From NCBI GenBank assembly GCA_019426215.1, contig CM033396.1, positions 29,465,101-29,529,100 of the forward strand: a DNA stretch of 64,000 nucleotides. The letters are read 5' to 3'. This DNA is from Buddleja alternifolia. Lineage: Eukaryota > Streptophyta > Magnoliopsida > Lamiales > Scrophulariaceae. Shown here in pieces: positions 57,201-64,000 of this stretch. Positions within the stretch are counted from its first letter, which is position 1. Every line of letters begins with the position of its first letter. The position numbers and the translations under genes were made by a program. The notes beneath the pieces are model-generated. The model searched no databases. It was not told the origin of the DNA and was given only the letters and a program-made list of their open reading frames with translations.

Positions 57201-57935
57201 CACAATTGAAGCAATCATCCGACTTAGCTTTCTTACCTTTCTTTATCTTCTTCACACCACCAGTGCCTTTAAGCTCTTTGGTCTTGTTCTTCTTTCCTTT
57301 CTTGGATTTCGATAAAGAACTCACAAGTAGCATAGATTTTTCTTTCTTGATGGTGCTTTCAGCAGTTATCAACATGTTTAACAACTCATTGAGTGAGGCA
57401 TTAAAGTTGTTCATGTTGAAATTGATGACAAATTGGTCATAGGATCTAGGAAGAGATTGAAGCACTAGATCGACACCTAAGTCACCATCGAGTTCCACGC
57501 CCAACTCACTCAACTAATTGATCAAACGGATCATCTTAAGGACGTGGTCCCCGACGGCTGAACCCTCGGTCACCATTGCCCCAAATAACTATTTGGAGAT
57601 AGCATATCTCTCCTTCCTAGTCCTAGTTCCGTACAGCTCTTATAGGTGAGTAACAATATCCTTTGCAAGTGTCATCTTTTCATGTTGCTTTTGTAATTCG
57701 TTAGACATTGAAGTCATAAGAGACATCACACTTGGATATTGTCCTCAGACCACAGCTTAGCGTACTCCCTATCTTCATCAGTGCTCTCGGGAGTTATTCC
57801 CGGCTACTCATCCGTCAGGATGTACTCCCTCTTATCTGATTAAAGGACAATTTTCAGGTTTCTCAGCCAGTCGGCATAATTAGGCCCAGTTAACTTATTG
57901 GTCTCAAGAATAGCATATAGTGGATTCTTAGCCAT
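54282..57935 (-). pseudogene. Copia gag-pol polyprotein, frameshifted
   Basis: Starts at ATGGCTAAGAATCC (57,935; MAKNPLYAILETNKLTGPNY) and soon meets a stop (TAA, about 57,843). Later blocks: gag core, knuckle CFNCGKPGHWKKDC and protease WILDTGS (57,513-57,073); pre-integrase and integrase start WHARLGHISKERI, HTDVCG, FTDDFSR (56,949-56,443); RSDRGGEYLSNEF (56,436-56,221); integrase end and linker to the start of reverse transcriptase (56,081-55,506); KGFTQRQGINYEKTFSPVA (55,605-55,324); NQFSMKDMGQASYVLGIKIY and RPDVAYALSVCSRYQANLGE (55,015-54,524); RNase H end (54,527-54,282). Frame breaks separate the blocks, and the YVDD region near 55,060 lies in a gap between open frames. Confidence 0.85.
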
Positions 57936-59047
57936 TTTTACTTAGTGATCTACAAAGGTTTCGAGGTAGATATATTAGCATGTATTCTAAAATAAAGTCC
58001 TTATACAATTTGGTCTTTAATTGTACAAGTCTCCCACTATTTTTCTAAATCTACCACCCTCTGGATAGAATTTGGAGGAAAAATTAATTTCCCTTGGTGG
58101 GCTTGAGATCTATTTAAATTAATCAAGTCACCCCAATTATATGAGTGTGGTTGATCCATTTAAATAGTAGCCTCCCCCGGCCTTCCACCTCGTTGAATGG
58201 TTCTCAAGATTATTTTACCTCGTCTTTCACATATGACCTAATTATATGGGTGTCCAATATGCTACCTCAACGTTAGGCCAGACCCATCAAATATTCCATG
58301 GTCAATCCTCTCAGTTCATTGCCCCAATTATATGAGTGTACAATGAGTGATTAGATCCCACAGAGCATCTCTATGCTTAGTGACAATCACAACCTATCTC
58401 GACTATGTTAATCCCCAATTATATGAGTGATTCACCTAGCCTCAACGGCATTTCACATGTTGTCACTTATGATGGAAGGCATGGAAGAGAAATCTAATTT
58501 CAATTCCATATAGGCGTAATATTTCTTAGGAGGGAATTGAATAAAATATTGGTCTAACCAGATTACATTTATCTTGTTTACTTTTCTATCCTATGTATGC
58601 ATTCCAAACACATCACACATATATAGACAGAAAAATAAACCGTCCACAAAACAGTAAATTAGGATGAACTACCTCCAGTTCTAACGTAATTCAACCCTCT
58701 GAGCCAAAGTGGGCTAGACTTCTAGGAAATAAAAATAACCTAACTATTACAATGCATACATAGTCTTCGATTGGCCTTCGTCTTCTCTCTTCGTCTTCAA
58801 TTACATAGACTATAATCTAATTACATTCTACTAATTTAATGACACAAAAAGTAAAAGCCAAACCGGCTATTTTTACAACCCATCGAAATTACATACAAAG
58901 AAAACCAAAACTAGACTAGGCTCGTAGTTCATCCTATCACATCTTGCTCAAAATAAATTGCAATTTATTTGGGATAATTTGGATTTTTCACAAAAAATAT
59001 TTTCCAAGGAAAAATAATAATTTCCAAAATTATAAAATTCCAAAAAT
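57936..59047 (-). other. Leader / unmatched 5' region of the nested Copia element
   Basis: About 1.1 kb between the gag start and the part of the 5' LTR that matches the 3' LTR. It holds four or more copies of CCAATTATATGAGTG or close variants (about 58,134, 58,232, 58,323, 58,412), typical of a non-coding leader. No sequence like the expected primer-binding complement (GCTCTGATACCA on the plus strand) was found. Confidence 0.5.
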
Positions 59048-60419
59048 AATTTTAATTAAATAGTCCAACCATTTCATTAAATATTTCATAATAATTAAAG
59101 TCCAACCTTAATTATTATTACCCAATTATTTCTTTAATTCTATTTAGTTTTTGACTTACTCTACTAATTAAATAAAACCCTTGGACTTTACTCAGTCCAT
59201 TAATTAATTAATCCTACTTGATTAATTAAATAGTCTAATTAATTGATCTCCAACCAATTAATTAATATTCCTCTGTAGGTGACTTTCCTAATTTCACCTC
59301 AACTTCCAAAGTTGATTAATCATATCTTTTAAGCAGGAACCTCAGGAGTTAGTGTGTGACCCCTTAGGCTCATTCATGTTCTAGTAGTAAGTACACTTTC
59401 TAAAAGTGTCATTGTACCTTTCTATATTTAGAAAGTACTAGATTAAATCTTCCCTGATTTAATCGACCATGTATCATTCACCATAATATCATGGTACTTA
59501 CAAATCGAGGTTACTGTCTAGCAACGGGCCCCGAAAGACCTAGACACAAACGATATAAAGATACTCAACCTATCATAACCACGATCTTCGCATAACTAAG
59601 ATCCCTCCATCAAATTTCCCGGATTAGTATCTCGAGTAATGGCTTAGTCGAAACTCTTACGACCCAATCACTATGTCTCCTTATTGCATGATATCTATTC
59701 ATGCAATCCAAACGAGAAACACTCCGCCTCTTTGGATTGCCATACTTTGGTCAGAGATTCCTTGAATCGATCCGTTAAGCAATACAGAGGAAATGTCTGA
59801 TTTGCTATATCAGTGATGGATCCCAATTTGGTCTTTCATATAACTTGCCACATAATTATACTATACCCAAGATATCCCATATGACGACGATGGAATCATG
59901 AGATAAGTCTAAGCTTAGTCTACTATGCTCAAAGTTACGATGGAACCTCAGGTTTAAAATGATTACTCTTATGCCGACGTGATTTTAAAAAATTCCATAT
60001 TCGATAACCATTTTATGAATTTCCTGGCGGAGTTGTTCAGTTCACTCATTATCCAAATGAGAACCCTCGTGTACATCTATGCCTATGGAACGAGGCACGT
60101 TCTTTAAGAACTATATACACAAGCAAGTCTTTTGAGTCTTTGTCAATATCCCTTATCTTGACAGATCCATCTCGGACTTGGAACCTTTTAAGAATCACGA
60201 ACTTAGAGACATATTCCATCATCGTCATTCCCGATGTCTGATGATATCCCATAGTCATGTGTGATTCAAGGGATTTCGTTCGAAGCATATAATAACAGTA
60301 TAAAAACAAAGAATGTCTATAATAAAATTAAGTTTATTCATAAAGAAAAGATTGTCTCATAGAGTTTATTACACAGAAAATGACGTCCAAAATTGACGCA
60401 CTGAGCATCTACTCTATCA
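59048..60419 (-). repeat. 5' LTR of the nested Copia element (partial match)
   Basis: About 1.37 kb matching the 3' LTR with its insertion removed. It ends at CTCTATCA next to the TCACT target duplication. Its U5 side is not recognisable. Confidence 0.82.
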
Positions 60420-61148
60420 TCACTTACCTCATAATTTCCATAGTTTTACGGTGTCTCAAAATCCATTCATACCATCAAACCAAATAGGAAAATACAAACC
60501 CCTTATCATTACCAATCCGAATAGACCTAATATCCAAAAGAAATTGAATCATCCATTACACTATTCAAAATTTATGAATTAACATATGGCTCTCAATCAT
60601 TCCTCCATAATACTTAGCCTATAAGGTCACACTTGTATTTATCCGCAAATCAAATTCAAATTATTTACGTATTGGTCGACAAAGGTGTGCCTTCCATGTC
60701 CACAATTACTCTACCATTATAGGACTTCTATAAATTTGCAATTTTCCCACATAAACAATCATTAACCCCTCTACCATAAATTACTAGAAGAAGCTTTAAA
60801 AGACAACTCACCTCAAGCATGCCTGAAGGGACTCGGTATACCGCCGCCAATCTCTCTTCTGATTTGTAGGCTGCCTATAGGAAAGAGTATTTAAAAAACT
60901 CTCTCTCTCTCTCTTTTATGGCTAAGGGTATTATAATATATTGTATATGCTAATATCTAAATTATAATGTCCAAAATACCCTTAAATAAGTATTTCAACA
61001 ATTTCTCTCTTTCTACATATGTATCTCGCCACCAAACTCGAACACTTAAATAATCAATTTCCTACGCTAAAAAACAATGCCTCCAAAAATAAAATAACCC
61101 GAAGTAAATATCTATATTTACTTAAAAAATTTGGGGTATTACATACAC

Positions 61149-61448
61149 ATAAATGTAGAGGTTGTCCAAAAACTTCTAACAAAACTAATTGTAGTAGTGT
61201 CACATCAGATTGTACAAACGAACCAAACCACAATATTAACTAAGAGATCTTTTTGGTACGTTTGTAAGTCCAGAGAGTATTCGGGATATAAGATATAAGT
61301 CCAGTGATGGTATTGGCTTGAACTCGACTCACTAGAAAGACTTGGCTTGTTAGGCTTGTCTCAAGCTCGAATCGACTATACTCAATCCGTCTTGTGAGGC
61401 TCGCAGTCGGTTTTGACTTGATATCTACTCCTAGTTTAAATACGAGTC
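61149..61448. other. Spacer
   Basis: No gene or repeat recognised between the solo LTR and the inverted-repeat element. Confidence 0.4.
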
Positions 61449-61925
61449 TTCTTTACTTATGTTTGTTTATGTTTTTGAGTTAGAATTCTGAAAATTTCTC
61501 GAAAAATGCGTACTATGAAGATTCGTGTGAATATGATGTGATGTGTGTTGTGTTTGTTTATATTTTATAAAAATTGTTGAAATTTGTAAAATATGTCAAA
61601 TCAATGGTGATAGGTTGATGTATGATGTGTTGAATGATTAAGTTAATTATTTATATAATAATTATGTGAATAAAAAAATAAAAAAATAAATTAAATATTG
61701 TATAGTATGAAAAAGAAAGAGAAATAATGATTGAAGTAAATGATTTTGATTGGTGGCTGTGTGAAATGATAGATATAGTGAGTGATATGTAGTTATATAA
61801 AGGATTGAAAAGGATAAGTTGAAAAAATGTGAATTTAGATGAAAATAGTTTGTGTTATGATTTTTTAAGATTTTAAAATTCAACATATTGAAAATGAATT
61901 TGAAAATAAAAACAAACAAGGCCTT
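61449..61925. mobile_element. Non-autonomous terminal-inverted-repeat element, copy 2
   Basis: Diverged copy of 4,018-4,548: left TGTTTGTTTATGTTTTTGAG, right AAAACAAACAAGGCCT, with the shared inner phrase TTCTGAAAATTTCTCG. A target duplication is not clear. The minus frame inside it parallels that of copy 1. Confidence 0.6.
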
Positions 61926-63237
61926 AAGTAAATAGTCTCGTGACTGTAATTTCAAACCAACTAGACAACAATAGCAAGGGTTTTCATATATTTTTTTTTG
62001 TACTTTTATGAATGAACATGCCCAACACAAAATTATACCAAGCAACAAGATAAATACAGAAATGGAGTTAGAAATGCTCATTCTATTCCCACCCCATTCC
62101 AACATACTAATCAGGTCCCAAATGGTTGGAATATTACTCAATAACACGAGCAACTATCAAACTATGTATCGTGACAATGTTTTGGCATGAGAATCGAAGC
62201 CAAAGAGAGTGCCGTTATATTGCGAATCAAGAAAATATTGGAAAAGTTTGTTAATATAACCTAACACTTGGCTTATACTTTGACCAATTAATTTGAGTGG
62301 GTTCAAATATCATATACGTAATTTTTTTGGATAACATTATGAACAACACGAAGCATAAAAGATAAAATGACACAATGATTTACATGGTTCGACAATGCTT
62401 ACATCCAAGGGATAAGAGGAGAGAATTTCACTATTAATGAAAGCGGTAGAGAGTACAAAGACATTGAGAACTCTCGACATACTTTGTACTATGTATCTCT
62501 TTCATTTGCAAAGGAGCAGATATGTAGATTTACACTTTTTTTTTTTTTTTTGTTTACAAGGTGTAGATCTACAGAGGGCGGCAATGTAGATTTACAGAGG
62601 GCGACGATGGGCGCGTTGGGGCGACGGTGCAGATTTGCAAAGGGAGGCGGTGGTGGGGCAGAGGCGGAGATGGACTAGAGGTCGGACGTGGGGAGGTGAT
62701 ATCGGTGGTAGAAGTGGATGTGTATATATTTACATATGTATATTAATATGTTGTATATGTATATATTTATTATATCCTATATAAAGTTTATTACAAAAAT
62801 ACATATTTAATATAAACAAAAATTTTTAAATATGGACCGTTGATCTCTATTAAAGTCTATGGCTATTATGAATTAAATTTAATAAATAAATGAGAATCTA
62901 ATATCCATCATCGATTTATCATATTAGATCTAACGGTATTAGATTAGGGGCAAATTAGTTCGATAAAGGCAAAAATTTTATAAACATTCACAAAATGCCC
63001 GAGTGGGGTCCGTAGGGGGCTAAATTTTGTTTGGTCATTTTTCTCACTGGGTTACGTAATAATTTTTGTTTCTTAGGCAGCCTTTTGAAGACGTACATAT
63101 ATCATATTGAGGTACCGAATATTTCTCCTTTAGTTGAAATATATGAATGTGAAAAGCCCTATCGCCCAGATTAAAATTGAAGCATTGTATATCACTCTAT
63201 AAAACATTGATGGTTAAATGATTTGGACGGTCGGGCC
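61926..63237. other. Intergenic stretch with a GC-rich patch
   Basis: No gene called. 62,566-62,690 is GC-rich (GGGCGGC, GGAGGCGG) and carries a 64-codon frame shaped by base bias. A T run lies at 62,537-62,551. Confidence 0.4.
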
Positions 63238-64000
63238 TGTTGGGTTTCGTTCGAAAAAGCATAAACGCAGCAGAAGAGATTTCAAAAATTAAAACGGAAA
63301 CTCAATTGGTATTCTAATTCGCATAATTGAATCTAAAAGCGTTTAACGAATAAAACTTACTCGTTAATATGAATATGATGATGGAGAAAATCTTCTTCTT
63401 CTCCAAACTCGAAATATTGAAGCTTACAAATCTTCAATCCTTTGGTTTGATTCTTCAAACTTGAACTTGATCCGAATAACAAAAATACGTCGTCTCTAAA
63501 TCGTCACGCACGGACCAACAAATGAAAAATCCTCTTTCTTATTTCTCTATGGTCGACGGCTAGGTATAGAGGAGGGGAGGAATATTTTTCTTTCTTTTGA
63601 GAGTTATGAGAGTTGTGTATTCTTCTTCTTTCTTGTTCTAAGTCAAATAGTCCTTATATATCTCATGACTTATTGAACAAGTCAAAACAAAAGAGCACTA
63701 ATATGTGGCCTCTCAAAGACGCCACTTTGAGGCCTCATAGGCTTCCAATTGGACTCCTTATTTAGCCTCGGGATTTGTTTTTTTTAATTAATTTCTTATT
63801 TCAATTAATAATTTATTATATCCAATAAATAAATAAATTAATTAAATAACCAAATTAATTAGATAAATTAATTCATTAATATATTTCACAAGGAAAGTAA
63901 TTAATAATTAATCTTATCATTATAATTAATTTTTTCATCTAATGAATAATTAATTATTTAATTTATCCAATAAATTAAAACTCCCAGAAGAAATAATAGA
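63238..64000. repeat. Left part of another Copia-type LTR, running off the window
   Basis: Starts TGTTGGGTTTCGTTCG, the same opening as the Copia LTR at 49,937 (TGTTGGGTTGGG). In both, an (A/C)GCAG(A/C)GG-like motif followed by TTCAAAAA comes soon after (about 63,270 / 49,970), and both have long TTAATTAA-rich tails. Probably a minus-strand element of a related family continues beyond base 64,000. Confidence 0.55.

Larger units (their letters stand above)
49937..60419 (-). mobile_element. Degenerate Ty1/Copia element nested in the solo LTR
   Basis: Bounded by TGTTGGGTTGGG (49,937) and CATCTACTCTATCA (60,419), with the 5-bp target duplication TCACT at 49,932-49,936 and 60,420-60,424. The minus-strand order is 5' LTR (high coordinates), leader, gag-pol, polypurine tract GCAAGTGGGAGAT (54,280-54,268), 3' LTR (54,267-49,937). 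It is 10.5 kb including a 2.09-kb solo LTR inside its 3' LTR. Confidence 0.88.
49015..61143 (-). mobile_element. Ty3/Gypsy solo LTR, split by a nested Copia element
   Basis: On the minus strand it starts TGTAATACCCCAAATTTTTT (61,143) and ends ATTTCGGGGCGTGACA (49,015), ends typical of plant Gypsy LTRs. The target duplication TACAC lies at 49,010-49,014 and 61,144-61,148. Without the nested Copia (49,937-60,419 plus one TCACT) the LTR is about 1.64 kb. It has no internal coding region, so it is a solo LTR. It contains an (AT)n run at 49,099-49,150. Confidence 0.85.

Overview
The window is nuclear DNA of a flowering plant, most likely a eudicot. It is AT-rich, genes carry GT-AG introns, the only intact gene is a nine-exon cytochrome P450 of the CYP87 type, and there is a decayed F-box/LRR/FBD gene. 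Most of the rest is transposable elements and their remains. No bacterial, viral or organellar features were seen, and no tRNA, rRNA or CRISPR locus. The species cannot be named from the sequence alone.

Layout. 1-192 is the right end of a CACTA transposon. 400-10,390 holds a segmental duplication (copy A about 400-2,300; copy B about 5,805-10,390). Copy B was later split by a 2.1-kb solo LTR at 7,693-9,795. At 10,079-10,725 part of the duplicated segment is present as a roughly 310-bp near-palindrome, next to exon-like pieces of an unidentified minus-strand gene (10,759-13,268). 16,378-18,936 is a short Ty1/Copia element with both LTRs and gag/protease but no integrase or reverse transcriptase. 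19,267-23,109 (minus) is the complete CYP87-like P450, 487 codons, with foldback repeats in three introns. 23,400-26,300 is microsatellite, a 298-bp tandem duplication and a 1.9-kb terminal-inverted-repeat element. 28,170-31,503 is a Ty3/Gypsy gag remnant followed by a LINE-type ORF1. 31,503-37,412 is an LTR followed by a long broken pol-less ORF (minus). 37,890-38,838 is a complete non-autonomous CACTA element with target duplication. 38,842-39,792 is the start of a minus-strand Gypsy element.

40,229-48,218 is the F-box gene, killed by a stop in the F-box, a frameshift and a 5.45-kb Copia element. The element is flanked not by a 5-bp duplication but by a 240-bp duplication of host coding sequence. 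49,015-61,143 is a three-level nest: a Gypsy solo LTR (target duplication TACAC) containing a degenerate Copia element (TCACT), whose 3' LTR contains another solo LTR (ACATA). The window closes inside a further Copia-type LTR (from 63,238).

Only the P450 looks functional. The F-box locus and the gag-pol genes all carry stops or frameshifts. The most unusual structures are the 240-bp host duplication around the F-box Copia insertion, the inverted duplication at 10.1-10.7 kb (a possible hairpin small-RNA source), the three-level nest with a mosaic LTR, and the gag-only Copia element.
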